Source: an uncultured Naasia sp.
GTDB lineage: Bacteria; Actinomycetota; Actinomycetes; Actinomycetales; Microbacteriaceae
Reading direction: 5' to 3'
Length of the DNA stretch: 64,000 nt
Assembly (NCBI GenBank): GCA_913778905.1
Contig: CAJYYA010000016.1
Coordinates: 248,001 to 312,000, forward strand
The notes beneath the pieces are model-generated. The model was not told the origin of the DNA, ran no database searches, and saw nothing but the letters and a program-made list of their open reading frames with translations. Positions 43,205-51,621 of this stretch are shown piece by piece. The translations under genes and the position numbers were made by a program. Position 1 is the stretch's first letter. Every line of letters starts with the position of its first letter.

Positions 43205-44512
43205 GTGACTAGAACCCTGATCAAGCACCTGTCCGCTCACGACGACGGCACCGTCACGGTCGCCGGGTGGGTCGAGACCGTCCGCGATCAGAAGAAGGTC
43301 CAGTTCGTCATCCTCCGCGACGAGTCCGGGTCGGTCCAGCTGGTCCGCCGCCGTCCCGAGACGGACGACGCGATCGCCACCTCGATCTCGGAGCTCACGC
43401 TCGGCAGCTTCGTGCAGGTCACGGGCGAGCTCAAGCACGACGAGCGCGTCAAGCTCGGCGGTATCGAGGTCGCGATCGAGGAGTTCGAGGTCGTGGGCAA
43501 GGCCCTCCCCGAGAACCCCATCGCCGAGGACAGCAGCATCGACAAGCGTCTCGACTGGCGCTTCCTCGACCTGCGCCGCCCCGAGCAGAACCTCGTGTTC
43601 CGCATCCAGACCACGTTCCTGCACGCGCTTCGCACCTGGTGGGTGGAGCACGACTTCGTCGAGATCCACACCCCCAAGCTCATGGCGAGCGCCAGCGAGT
43701 CTCGCGCCGAGCTGTTCGAGGTCGACTACTTCGAGGGCAAGGCCTACCTGGCGCAGAGCCCCCAGTTCTTCAAGCAGATGGCGCAGCCGGCCGGTTTCGG
43801 CTCGGTCTTCGAGGTCGCGCCGGCCTTCCGCGCCGACCCGTCATTCACGTCGCGCCACGCGACGGAGTTCATCAGCGTCGACGCCGAGATGAGCTGGGTC
43901 GACAGCCACGAGGACGTCATGAAGATGCACGAGGAGCTCCTCGTCGCCGGCTTCACCGCGGTGAAGGAGAAGCACGGCGAGGAGATCAAGGCGCTCTTCG
44001 ACATCGACATCGAGGTGCCGGCGACGCCGTTCCCGCGCGTGCCGCTGGCCGAGGCCAAGAAGATCGTCGCCGAGCGCGGCTATATCGTGCCCCGCGCCGA
44101 CGACGACATGGACCCGGAGGGCGAGCGCCAGATCGCGGCCTGGGCCAAGGAGACTCACGGCTCGGAGTTCGTGTTCCTCACCGACTACGCCTCGAGCATC
44201 CGCCCGTTCTACCACCGCCGCCACGACGGCGACGCATCGCTGACGAACAGCTACGACCTCATCTTCAACGGCACCGAGATCTCGACGGGCGCGCAGCGCG
44301 AGCACCGCGTCGACGTCCTGGTCGAGCAGGCGAAGGAGAAGGGTCTCGACCCCGAGGAGCTCGACTTCTACCTCGACTTCTTCCGCTACGGCGTGCCCCC
44401 GCACGGCGGATTCGGCATGGGCCTCGCCCGCGTGCTCATGCTGATGCTGCACCTGCCGAGCATCCGCGAGACCACGTACCTGTTCCGGGGACCGAACCGC
44501 CTGCTTCCCTGA
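43205..44512 (+). CDS. aspS: Aspartate-tRNA(Asp/Asn) ligase, archaeal type
   Basis: Class II aminoacyl-tRNA synthetase of 435 residues. N-terminal OB-fold anticodon domain (VAGWVETVRDQKKVQFVILRD), then the catalytic core with motif 2 in the archaeal/eukaryal form (APAFRADPSFTSRHATEFIS) and motif 3 GGFGMGLARVLMLML. The long GAD insertion of the bacterial enzyme is absent, which explains the short length. Archaeal-type AspRS is often non-discriminating and charges tRNA-Asn as well, with GatCAB finishing the job; whether that holds here is inference. The start is GTG 43205; TTG 43196 has better spacing to GGGAGGGG. Confidence 0.9.
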   Translation: MTRTLIKHLSAHDDGTVTVAGWVETVRDQKKVQFVILRDESGSVQLVRRRPETDDAIATSISELTLGSFVQVTGELKHDERVKLGGIEVAIEEFEVVGKALPENPIAEDSSIDKRLDWRFLDLRRPEQNLVFRIQTTFLHALRTWWVEHDFVEIHTPKLMASASESRAELFEVDYFEGKAYLAQSPQFFKQMAQPAGFGSVFEVAPAFRADPSFTSRHATEFISVDAEMSWVDSHEDVMKMHEELLVAGFTAVKEKHGEEIKALFDIDIEVPATPFPRVPLAEAKKIVAERGYIVPRADDDMDPEGERQIAAWAKETHGSEFVFLTDYASSIRPFYHRRHDGDASLTNSYDLIFNGTEISTGAQREHRVDVLVEQAKEKGLDPEELDFYLDFFRYGVPPHGGFGMGLARVLMLMLHLPSIRETTYLFRGPNRLLP

Positions 44513-44535
44513 CCCGGGCCATCGAAGCCGAATGG

Positions 44536-44565
44536 GGGCCCGCATCGTTCACACGATGCGGGCCC
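44536..44565. terminator. Hairpin terminator between aspS and SDR gene
   Basis: GGGCCCGCATCGT and ACGATGCGGGCCC are perfect arms around a four-base loop in the 73-bp gap of two convergent genes. It is not one of the repeat families. It can serve both strands. Confidence 0.8.
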
Positions 44566-44585
44566 TCGTTGGTCGCGGAGGGACG

Positions 44586-45452
44586 CTACAGGCTGAAGCC
44601 GCCGTCGCTCGTGAGAACCTGACCGACCACCCAGCTCCCCGCTTCTGTGGCGAGCCACGCGATCAGTTCGGCAGGGTCTGCGGGTCGCCCGACGCGACCG
44701 AACGGCGTCGTCTGCAGGTAGGCCTCGAAGTCTCCGAGCGAGCGATCCGTCGTGTCCGGATCCATATAGCCGGTATTCACCGGGCCCGGATTGATGGTGT
44801 TGAGGATCACGCCCAGCTCGAGGAGTTCGGCGGCGACCGTGGCCGTCACCCCCGCCAGGGCGGCTTTACTCGCCGCGTAGGCGACTTCTCCGCGCATCGC
44901 GCCGTGCATCTGACCGGACGTCATCCAGAACACATGGCCCCGCGGTCCGGCGAACGGGCCGCCCCCGTCGATGCGATCACCGGGGCGGCGAGCGTTATCG
45001 CCCTGCGGCGCCCGGAGTCGAGCGAACTCGGCAGTGAGCAGGATGGTCGCGCGCGCGTTGACTTCCCAGAAGGCGGAGAGCCGTTCGGCGGTCATGTCGA
45101 GGATGCTGCCATCATCGCCACTTTTGGCGTGATTGCAGACCAGGATGTCGAGCTGTCCGGTCGGAGCGAGCGCCGCCTCCATGACGACCGGAAGGCTGCG
45201 CGGGTCGGCGAGATCGGCTGCGACGTCCCCGAATCTCGCACCATCCGTCATGAGTTCGCGGATCGCCGCGCGGACCGCGTCGAGGTCGTCACCTCCCCAC
45301 GGTTGTTGAAGGTCGTGCGGCCTGTGGTGGTGGATGACGACGCTCGCTCCGAGCGACGCGAGCTTCGCAGCGATAGCGAACCCGATCCCCCTCCGACGAG
45401 ACACCCCGGTCACGAGAGCCGTCTTACCGGCCAGCGGGAGATATTCAGGCAT
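44586..45452 (-). CDS. Short-chain dehydrogenase/reductase
   Basis: NAD(P)-dependent SDR oxidoreductase of 288 residues, slightly longer than the classical 250. The cofactor motif is a variant TGVSRRRGIGFAIA, with NHAKSGD in place of NNAG. The active site has the serine in FWMTSGQMHG and YAASKAALAG as YxxxK. The C-terminus VLTSDGGFSL is standard. An insertion after LRAPQGDNARRPGDRIDGGG is unusual. Substrate unknown. Confidence 0.88.
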   Translation of the reverse strand: MPEYLPLAGKTALVTGVSRRRGIGFAIAAKLASLGASVVIHHHRPHDLQQPWGGDDLDAVRAAIRELMTDGARFGDVAADLADPRSLPVVMEAALAPTGQLDILVCNHAKSGDDGSILDMTAERLSAFWEVNARATILLTAEFARLRAPQGDNARRPGDRIDGGGPFAGPRGHVFWMTSGQMHGAMRGEVAYAASKAALAGVTATVAAELLELGVILNTINPGPVNTGYMDPDTTDRSLGDFEAYLQTTPFGRVGRPADPAELIAWLATEAGSWVVGQVLTSDGGFSL

Positions 45453-45473
45453 CGAGGGTCCTCCCGTAGCCGA

Positions 45474-45737
45474 TCAGGCGGAGGCGGCGTCCACCGCGGC
45501 GCGGAAGCGGCCGCCGTCGACCCGCCAGATGGAGTGGATCTCGCCATCGATGGTGACGACCGGGATCTTCTCGCCGTACTCGGCCATGAGGGCCGGGGCC
45601 GAGAGGATGTCGGTCTCGACGAACGCGACCTCCTCTTCCGGATAGTCGGCGAGCACCGTCTCGACGATCTCGCGTGCGACATCGCACAGGTGGCATCCGG
45701 GCTTGGTGTACAGCTCGACCTCGGTCACGATGGACAA
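45474..45737 (-). CDS. Glutaredoxin-like protein (DUF836 type)
   Basis: Thioredoxin-fold protein of 87 residues with CxxC active site (YTKPGCHLCDVAREIV) and the cis-Pro region KIPVVTIDGEIHSIW. The size and motif fit the glutaredoxin-like DUF836 family, whose actinobacterial members sit near the serB-like gene, as here. Probable thiol redox function; partner unknown. It is divergent from the HAD gene with a 50-bp gap. Confidence 0.85.
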   Translation of the reverse strand: MSIVTEVELYTKPGCHLCDVAREIVETVLADYPEEEVAFVETDILSAPALMAEYGEKIPVVTIDGEIHSIWRVDGGRFRAAVDAASA

Positions 45738-45787
45738 GCCTAGGTCGCTACGGACCGGTGTCGACGGTCGCGACTACCCTGGGTTCG

Positions 45788-46513
45788 ATGACCTCCCCGG
45801 CCCCCGCCGTCGCGTTCTTCGACGTCGACAACACGCTGCTGCGGGGCGCGAGCCTGTTCCAGCTCGGACGTGGAGCGCACAAGGCCGGGATCATCACGAC
45901 GATGCAGATCGCGCGGTTCGCGATCACCGCCGCACGGTTCACGGCTCGAGGCGAGCGCCACCGCGACCTGGATCGAGCCCGCCGCGAAGCGTTGCGGATC
46001 ATCACGGGCCGCCCGACGTCCGACCTCCGCGACCTCGCCCCCCACGTCTATCGCCGCTACATCGAAGCGACGGTGTGGCCCGAGACCCGCGCGCTCGTGA
46101 CCGAACACCGCACCCTCGGGCACGAGGTGTGGCTCGTCACCACGACGCCCGACTTCTTGGCGGAGGAGATCGCCGAGCGGCTGGGCGCCAACGGAGCAGT
46201 CGGAACCCGACTGGCCGAAGTCGACGGGAGATACACCGGGGAGGTCGACGGTGCCATCATGCACGGCCCCGAGAAGGCCTTCGCGGCCCGTGAGATCGCG
46301 GCCCGCGCCGGCGCGGAACTCAGCGAGTGCTTCGCCTACAGCGACTCGATCAACGACGTTCCGCTGCTGTCGCTCTGCGGGAACCGGGTCGCCGTGAATC
46401 CCGACGCGCGACTCCGACGCCACGCGACCGCCGAGGGATGGGCGCAGATGCGACTCGACCCGCAGGGCGTCAAGGCCGAGAAGCGGCGACTCCGCCGCGA
46501 AGCGAAGGGGTGA
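45788..46513 (+). CDS. HAD-IB family phosphatase (SerB-like)
   Basis: Haloacid-dehalogenase-type phosphatase of 241 residues. Motif I FFDVDNTLLRG with the nucleophile Asp, motif II LVTTTPDFLAEE, the HAD-IB motif III Lys in HGPEKAF and motif IV AYSDSINDVPLL. Related to M. tuberculosis SerB1-type proteins; phosphoserine is one possible substrate but not proven. The ATG at 45788 is used; the longer track ORF reads back across the promoter. It lacks the C-terminal acyltransferase seen in some relatives. Confidence 0.88.
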   Translation: MTSPAPAVAFFDVDNTLLRGASLFQLGRGAHKAGIITTMQIARFAITAARFTARGERHRDLDRARREALRIITGRPTSDLRDLAPHVYRRYIEATVWPETRALVTEHRTLGHEVWLVTTTPDFLAEEIAERLGANGAVGTRLAEVDGRYTGEVDGAIMHGPEKAFAAREIAARAGAELSECFAYSDSINDVPLLSLCGNRVAVNPDARLRRHATAEGWAQMRLDPQGVKAEKRRLRREAKG

Positions 46514-46521
46514 CGCCAGGA

Positions 46522-46565
46522 ACGCGAAACGCCCGGCTCCTGAACAGGAACCGGGCGTTTCGCGT
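46522..46565. terminator. Bidirectional hairpin terminator
   Basis: ACGCGAAACGCCCGG and CCGGGCGTTTCGCGT are perfect 15-base arms; the 14-base loop itself contains TCCTG/CAGGA. It lies between the convergent HAD and bS22 genes and has runs suited to termination on both strands. Confidence 0.8.
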
Positions 46566-46582
46566 AGTCGAGAAGACTCGAC

Positions 46583-46681
46583 CTACTTCTTGTTGCGACG
46601 CTGGTGGCGAGTCTTACGAAGCAGCTTGCGGTGCTTCTTCTTGGCCATACGCTTGCGGCGCTTCTTGATGACTGAACCCAT
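46583..46681 (-). CDS. Small ribosomal subunit protein bS22-like (32 aa)
   Basis: Very short gene missed by the ORF track. It reads MGSVIKKRRKRMAKKKHRKL and ends LLRKTRHQRRNKK, almost entirely Lys, Arg and His. It corresponds to the AURKAIP1/COX24-domain protein described in mycobacteria as ribosomal protein bS22 (Rv0500B as I recall), which opens with the same residues. GAGG lies about seven bases before the ATG. As in mycobacteria, it is near proC and an excisionase-type HTH gene. Confidence 0.92.
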   Translation of the reverse strand: MGSVIKKRRKRMAKKKHRKLLRKTRHQRRNKK

Positions 46682-46809
46682 AGGGAAACCTCACTGATGA
46701 TCTGATCGACGACCGGGCCGATACAGACCGCGGAAAACGTGCCCGTACAGTCTACCGGCTGTTCGGGCTGCGCGACGCACCGAGAATTTCCGGATCGTCG
46801 CGCTGGTGT

Positions 46810-46998
46810 TCACGCCGTGTCGGCGACGTGGTTCTCGATCGCGGCGACGACGGCCGACTCGGGCACCCGGTAGGAGCGTCCGAATCGGATCGCGGGCAGG
46901 TCGCCCGAGTGAACGAGGCGATACACGGTCATGCGCGAGACCCGCATCATGTCGGCCACCTCGGCCACGGTCAGGAAGCGCGCGTCAGCCAACGACAT
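46810..46998 (-). CDS. Excisionase-type helix-turn-helix protein
   Basis: MerR/excisionase-fold DNA-binding protein of 62 residues, one domain: FLTVAEVADMMRVSRMTVYR LVHSGDLPAIRFGRSYRVPE (winged HTH_17). Actinobacterial homologs such as BldC are global regulators; the one beside bS22 and proC is conserved in mycobacteria too. No integrase or att site is nearby, so this is not a mobile-element excisionase. Confidence 0.88.
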   Translation of the reverse strand: MSLADARFLTVAEVADMMRVSRMTVYRLVHSGDLPAIRFGRSYRVPESAVVAAIENHVADTA

Positions 46999-47160
46999 GG
47001 GACCAGCGCCTCGCTTCCTGCGAGCACGCTCGCCGCAACCGGCCTCCGGTGAAGGCCGAGACCCAGATTAGGGATCGGCGTGGCAGGTGTAAAGGCGTGG
47101 TGCGTGTGTGACTGATGTGACTCGCGTATGCAGGGCCTGAGCCCGGGCCCCGTTCCGAGC

Positions 47161-47622
47161 TCAGCCGAGGAGTCCCCGCCGCCCCGTCGTCCGCCGGAGG
47201 ACGTGCGCGACGCGACCGGAGGCGGCACCGATCTTCTCGGCGAGACCCCGCGCCGCGGCGCCGAGTTGCGCATCCGGGCCGGCCGTCTCGATCTCACCAG
47301 CCGCGGGCGCGGCCACCGCAGCGTCACGAGCCGGCACGAACGGATGCAGCCATTCCTCGACGGCCATCAGAGGCTCGTGATCGAGCCGGTAGAAGCGTCG
47401 CTGACCCTGCTCACGCACCGCGACGAGGTGCGTATCACGCAGCACTTTGAGGTGCTTCGACACGGTCGGCTGACTGAGCCCCATGGCGCTGACCAACTGC
47501 GTCACGCTCATCTCGCCGGGTTGCTCACCCGCTTCCATTCCATCGTCGGACCGCCTCGCGAGCAGCGTGGAGAGGAGTTCGCGACGCGTGGGATCGGCGA
47601 CCACATCGAAGATGTCCGGCAT
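47161..47622 (-). CDS. ArsR-family transcriptional regulator
   Basis: Winged-helix regulator of 153 residues. The HTH core is DPTRRELLSTLLARRSDD then VTQLVSAMGLSQPTVSKHLK and the wing VREQGQRRFYRLD. The metal-binding cysteines of classical ArsR are absent, so metal sensing is unlikely. A C-terminal extension of about 55 residues is Ala/Gly-rich. It is divergent from trkH with an 87-bp gap and could control it; that is only positional inference. Confidence 0.88.
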   Translation of the reverse strand: MPDIFDVVADPTRRELLSTLLARRSDDGMEAGEQPGEMSVTQLVSAMGLSQPTVSKHLKVLRDTHLVAVREQGQRRFYRLDHEPLMAVEEWLHPFVPARDAAVAAPAAGEIETAGPDAQLGAAARGLAEKIGAASGRVAHVLRRTTGRRGLLG

Positions 47623-47709
47623 CCGGCCAGGCTAGAACCCGAGCAGGCTCCGAGGCCAGCCTCGATTTCCTCAACCCGGGGCGCTCTAACATGACCGCAT
47701 GGAGGGTCC

Positions 47710-49131
47710 ATGGCGAGGGTGACGGACACGCGACGCTTCGGCGAGCGCCTCCGCGACGGATTCACCTATTTCTCGTCGCGCACGCCTGCCCGCTTCGCGA
47801 TCATCATCTTCGTCGGCCTCATCGCCGTTTTCACGTCTCTCCTCTCGCTTCCGGGGATGACGAGCGACGGCGTCCGCCCGCCTCTGGCCGACGCGCTCTT
47901 CACGGCGACGTCCGCCATCTGCGTGACAGGGCTCTCCACCGTCGACATGGCGACCTACTGGAGCCCCCTCGGTCACGTCGTCATCGTCGTGGCGACCCAG
48001 CTCGGGGCCGTCGGTGTGCTGACGCTCGCCTCCGTGATGGGCCTCATCGTGTCGCGACGACTCGGGCTCCGCCAGCGGCTGCTCGCGGCGGGTGATGTGA
48101 ACCCCATGTCGCTGCAGCGCGGTGCGGGTGACAGCCCGGCGTCCCGCCTCGGTGAGGTCGGCGGCCTGCTGGCGACGGTCGCGGTGAGCATGCTCGTCAT
48201 CGAGCTGGCGATCGCGCTCCTCATGCTTCCCCGACTGATGCTCGAGGGCCTCTCGTTCCCCGTCGCGCTGGTCGATTCGTTCTACTACTCGGCGATGGCG
48301 TTCACGAACACCGGTTTCGTCTTCTCGGAAGCCGGCCTCACGCCGTATTCTTCGGACCTCTACTTCTTGACGCTCCTGATGGTCGGCGTGATCCTCGGAG
48401 GTGTCGGCTTCCCCGTCATATACGCGCTTCGCAAGAACTTCACCCGCCCCCGCCGGTGGTCGCTGCACGTGAAGCTGACCCTGGTGACGACCGGGATCCT
48501 CTTCGTACTGGGCGCGGTGGCCTACATGATCCTCGAGTCCGGCAACGACCGGTCGATCGGCGGGGAGGACGTCGGCCACCTGGCCTTCCAATCCCTCTTC
48601 CTGTCGGTCATGACCCGGTCAGGCGGGTTCTCGACGTTCGACATGGGCGACCTCAACCACTCGAGCATGCTCGTCACCGACATGCTCATGTTCATCGGCG
48701 GCGGGTCGGCGTCGACGGCCGGCGGCATCAAGGTGACGACCATCGCGATCCTCTTCATCGCCGCTTTCGCGGAGGCCCGAGGCAAGGCGTCGATGGAGGC
48801 ATTCGAGCGCAAGATCCCGGGCGACGTCCTGCGTCTCGCCGTCAGCGTCGTGCTGTGGGGTGCGACGACGGTGGCGCTCTCAACGATCATCCTGCTGCAG
48901 ATCCAGAAGGAGGCCGCGCTCGACGACGTCCTCTTCGACGTCATCTCCGCGTTCGGCACGTCAGGGCTGTCGAGCGGATTCACGGCCACTCTCGAAGACC
49001 CGGGGAAGTACGTTCTCAGCATGACCATGTTCATGGGCCGCATCGGCACCGTGACCCTCGCCGCCGCCCTGGCCGCCAGCCAGAGCAGTCAGCTGTTCAC
49101 CCGCGCCGAAGAGAGGCCGATCGTTGGTTGA
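47710..49131 (+). CDS. trkH: Potassium uptake channel subunit (TrkH/KtrB)
   Basis: Membrane K+ translocation protein of 473 residues. The four selectivity-filter loops are readable: SAICVTGLSTVD, AFTNTGFVFSE, TRSGGFSTFD and FGTSGLSSGF. Helix-loop-helix units surround each, and the intramembrane Gly/Ser stretch GGGSASTAGGIKVTT matches the gating loop. The size fits KtrB. The start ATG has GGAGGG nearby. It overlaps the trkA gene by 8 bases. Confidence 0.92.
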   Translation: MARVTDTRRFGERLRDGFTYFSSRTPARFAIIIFVGLIAVFTSLLSLPGMTSDGVRPPLADALFTATSAICVTGLSTVDMATYWSPLGHVVIVVATQLGAVGVLTLASVMGLIVSRRLGLRQRLLAAGDVNPMSLQRGAGDSPASRLGEVGGLLATVAVSMLVIELAIALLMLPRLMLEGLSFPVALVDSFYYSAMAFTNTGFVFSEAGLTPYSSDLYFLTLLMVGVILGGVGFPVIYALRKNFTRPRRWSLHVKLTLVTTGILFVLGAVAYMILESGNDRSIGGEDVGHLAFQSLFLSVMTRSGGFSTFDMGDLNHSSMLVTDMLMFIGGGSASTAGGIKVTTIAILFIAAFAEARGKASMEAFERKIPGDVLRLAVSVVLWGATTVALSTIILLQIQKEAALDDVLFDVISAFGTSGLSSGFTATLEDPGKYVLSMTMFMGRIGTVTLAAALAASQSSQLFTRAEERPIVG

Positions 49132-49792
49132 CCGGATCCCGCACAACGCCCCCGTGCTCGTCATCGGCCTGGGGCGCTTCGGCGCCGCGACCGCCGGTCA
49201 GCTCGACCGTCTCGACCGCGAGGTCCTCGCGATCGACGAGAACGCGGGCCTGGTCCAGAAGTGGTCCGAGCGGATCACGCACGCCGTGCAGGCGGACGCA
49301 CGCAGCATCGACGCCCTCCGTCAGCTCGGCGCCGACGAGTTCTCGATCGCCGTCGTCGCGGTCGGTTCGTCCATCGAGGCGAGCGTGCTCATCACCGCGA
49401 ACCTGGTCGACCTCAAGATCCCGCAGATCTGGGCCAAAGCGATCTCGCAATCGCACGGCAAGATCCTCGAGCGCATCGGCGCGAACCATGTCATCTATCC
49501 CGAGGCCGAGGCCGGCGAACGGGTCGCCCACCTCGTGTCGGGTCGGATGCTCGACTACATCCAGTTCGACGACGACTTCGCCCTCGTCAAGATGTACCCG
49601 CCGAAGCCGATCCGTGGCCTCTCGCTGTCGCAGTCGGATGTGCGCCGCAAATACAAGGTGACGGTGGTCGGCGTGAAGTCGCCGGGCAAGCCGTTCACCT
49701 ACGCGACGGCGGAGACGGTGGTGTCGAACCACGACCTCGTCATCGTGTCGGGGTCGGCGGCCGATATCGAGAAGTTCGCGGCGCTGGTCTAG
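49124..49792 (+). CDS. trkA: Potassium uptake regulatory subunit (TrkA/KtrA)
   Basis: Cytosolic ring-forming RCK subunit of 222 residues gating the TrkH channel. The RCK-N nucleotide-binding motif is VLVIGLGRFGAATAGQL, with the acidic end of strand two in VLAIDEN; an RCK-C domain occupies the last 80 residues (GLSLSQSDVRRKYKV... DLVIVSGSA). The start is TTG (TTGGTTGACCGG) with GAGAGG upstream. The single RCK-N/C pair matches KtrA rather than the doubled E. coli TrkA. Confidence 0.92.
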   Translation: MVDRIPHNAPVLVIGLGRFGAATAGQLDRLDREVLAIDENAGLVQKWSERITHAVQADARSIDALRQLGADEFSIAVVAVGSSIEASVLITANLVDLKIPQIWAKAISQSHGKILERIGANHVIYPEAEAGERVAHLVSGRMLDYIQFDDDFALVKMYPPKPIRGLSLSQSDVRRKYKVTVVGVKSPGKPFTYATAETVVSNHDLVIVSGSAADIEKFAALV

Positions 49793-49804
49793 GGCTATCT
49801 CGCC

Positions 49805-49841
49805 GGGCCCTTCAGTTCGCTGCGCCCAATGGGCGGGCGGG
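49805..49841. repeat. Intergenic repeat, family F copy 3
   Basis: GGGCCCTTCAGTTCGCTGCG followed by CCCAATGGGCGGGCGGG, in the 68-bp gap of convergent trkA and proC. Closely related to the pieces at 11700 and 38232. Confidence 0.65.
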
Positions 49842-49860
49842 TGAGCGCTCAGGCTCCGGG

Positions 49861-50703
49861 TCAGGAGCGAGACATCTCCGCCGCGCGGGCGGCGGCGGCC
49901 GCGGTCGCCGCATCGAAGATGCCCGCGATGTCGCGCTGCTCGAAGACCTCGACGGCCTTCGCCGTCGTGCCGCCCGGGCTCGTGACCCGGCGGCGCAGCT
50001 CGCGGGCGTCGACGTCGCTCGCCGCGAGAAGAGCCGACGACCCGGCGAAGGTCTCGGCGGCGAGCGCCGCGGACAACTCCGGCGACAGCCCGCGTGCGAC
50101 ACCGGCGGCCGCCAGCGCATCGATCAGGAGGAAGACATAGGCGGGGCCGGATCCCGAGATCGAGGTGAGAGCGTCGATCCGGTCCTCCGGCACGACGTGC
50201 ACCGATCCGACGGTGGCGAGGACGCGAGCGACGCTGTCGAGCTGATCGTCCGTCACCGCTGCCCCGCGCGCCAGCCCGGTGACACCGCGACCGACCGTGG
50301 ACGGGGTGTTCGGCATCGCGCGGACCACGGCCGTGCCGGCAGGTAGCGCCGACTCGATGGCGGCGGTCGTGATCCCCGCCGCGACGCTGACGACGACTGC
50401 GCCGGCCGGCACCGCATCGGCGATCTCCGCTGCGAGCGCGACGGTGCCGACGGGCTTCACGCCGAGGATGACGACCTCCGCTTCCGTCACCGCCCGGGAA
50501 TTCGCGCTCGGATCCCTCTCGCTCGAGCTCGCGACCACCGCGTCGGATACGAGCGCGGCCGCCGTCGCCTCCGAGCGTGTGGTCACGCGGACCGGACGGC
50601 GCGTCGCCTCGTCGGCGAGCAGGCCGGACAGGATCGCACCACCCATCGATCCGGTGCCGAGGATGGCGACACGGGGTGAAGGTCCTTCAGGGGCGGCGCT
50701 CAT
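49861..50703 (-). CDS. proC: Pyrroline-5-carboxylate reductase
   Basis: Final enzyme of proline synthesis, 280 residues. NAD(P)-binding VAILGTGSMGGAILSGLL at the N-terminus; the central VVRAMPNTPSTVGRGVTGL; and the C-terminal signature SISGSGPAYVFLLIDALA with VTSPGGTTAKAVEVFE. A complete, ordinary ProC. It has its own promoter region, divergent from the small gene at 50785. Confidence 0.95.
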   Translation of the reverse strand: MSAAPEGPSPRVAILGTGSMGGAILSGLLADEATRRPVRVTTRSEATAAALVSDAVVASSSERDPSANSRAVTEAEVVILGVKPVGTVALAAEIADAVPAGAVVVSVAAGITTAAIESALPAGTAVVRAMPNTPSTVGRGVTGLARGAAVTDDQLDSVARVLATVGSVHVVPEDRIDALTSISGSGPAYVFLLIDALAAAGVARGLSPELSAALAAETFAGSSALLAASDVDARELRRRVTSPGGTTAKAVEVFEQRDIAGIFDAATAAAAARAAEMSRS

Positions 50704-50784
50704 GCGCCCATCCTAGGATTCCAGGTCACCGCCGCCGTGGGTTCGCCCCGGGTCGAGGCCTGCACCGTCGAAAGGAAGACGCCC

Positions 50785-51081
50785 ATGACGCACGAGACCG
50801 GCAACACGTTCCACCTCACCGAGGCGATCGAGTCCGTCGAGCACGTCCGTTCCGTCACGGCCATCGACGTCATCGACCGCGGCGACGCCGGCACCATCGT
50901 CGTGGCGCGGGTCGGGCTCTCCCCCGTGCTGCGCCTGCCCGAGATCGTCATCCTCATCGACGAGATCAGCACTGCCGTGCGCAAGGCCGAATCGTCGGTC
51001 ACCGACGTATTCGTCGAACCCGACATCGCATCGGACTCGGCGACGCCCACCGAGGCCATCGTCATCCGCGCTCTCGACTGA
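50785..51081 (+). CDS. Small protein resembling a CDF dimerisation domain
   Basis: 98-residue protein of unknown role. AAGGAAG stands before ATG 50785, which is preferred to the track start. The pattern RSVTAIDVIDRGDAGTIVVA, then PEIVILIDEISTAVRKAESS and VTDVFVEPD recalls the ferredoxin-like C-terminal dimerisation domain of cation diffusion facilitators, but there is no transporter part. The match is by eye and weak. Neighbours proC and tadA give no hint. Confidence 0.55.
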   Translation: MTHETGNTFHLTEAIESVEHVRSVTAIDVIDRGDAGTIVVARVGLSPVLRLPEIVILIDEISTAVRKAESSVTDVFVEPDIASDSATPTEAIVIRALD

Positions 51082-51113
51082 GCGTCGGGGCGCAGCCGAT
51101 CTGTCGACCGCGG

Positions 51114-51578
51114 TCAGTCCCGCCGCTCCGCGAAGAACGCTCGCAGCAACGCCTCGCTCTCGCCTTCGAGCACGCCGGCGACGACATCCGCCCGCTGCGG
51201 CAGACGCCGGTCACGCAGCAGGTCGTACACCGACCCCGCGGCGCCCGCCTTCTCGTCCCACGCTCCGAAGACGACGGTCCCGATGCGGGCGGCCAGGATG
51301 GCACCCGCGCACATCGCACACGGCTCGAGGGTCACCACGAGCGTGTGACCCGTCAGGTTCCAGCCGCCGAGGTCCGCCGCGGCACGCCGCATCGCGACGA
51401 TCTCCGCGTGGGCAGTCGGATCCCCACCCAGTTCGCGCTCGTTGAAGCCGCCCGCGACGACCCTGCCCGACGGGTCCACCACGACCGCCCCCACGGGCAC
51501 GTCGTCCGCTTCGAGAGCGAACCGCGCCTGATCGAGGGCCAGCCGCATCCAGGCGTCGTGACGGGGGTCGATGCGCAT
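51114..51578 (-). CDS. tadA: tRNA-specific adenosine deaminase
   Basis: Zinc deaminase of 154 residues that converts A34 to inosine in tRNA-Arg(ACG). Zinc and proton-shuttle motifs are TAHAEIVAMRRAA (HAE) and TLEPCAMCAGAILAARIGTVVFG (PCxxC). ATG 51578 has GGAAGGGG eight bases upstream and is preferred to the earlier GTG. It is divergent from upp. Confidence 0.92.
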   Translation of the reverse strand: MRIDPRHDAWMRLALDQARFALEADDVPVGAVVVDPSGRVVAGGFNERELGGDPTAHAEIVAMRRAAADLGGWNLTGHTLVVTLEPCAMCAGAILAARIGTVVFGAWDEKAGAAGSVYDLLRDRRLPQRADVVAGVLEGESEALLRAFFAERRD

Positions 51579-51621
51579 GACGCACACCCCTTCCCTCTCG
51601 CACGCTGGTTAGATTGACCAT

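Noticed and set aside
46810-46998. Excisionase-type HTH as a sign of a prophage or integrative element
   Set aside because: No integrase, att repeat or phage gene nearby, and the gene is part of a conserved actinobacterial neighbourhood.
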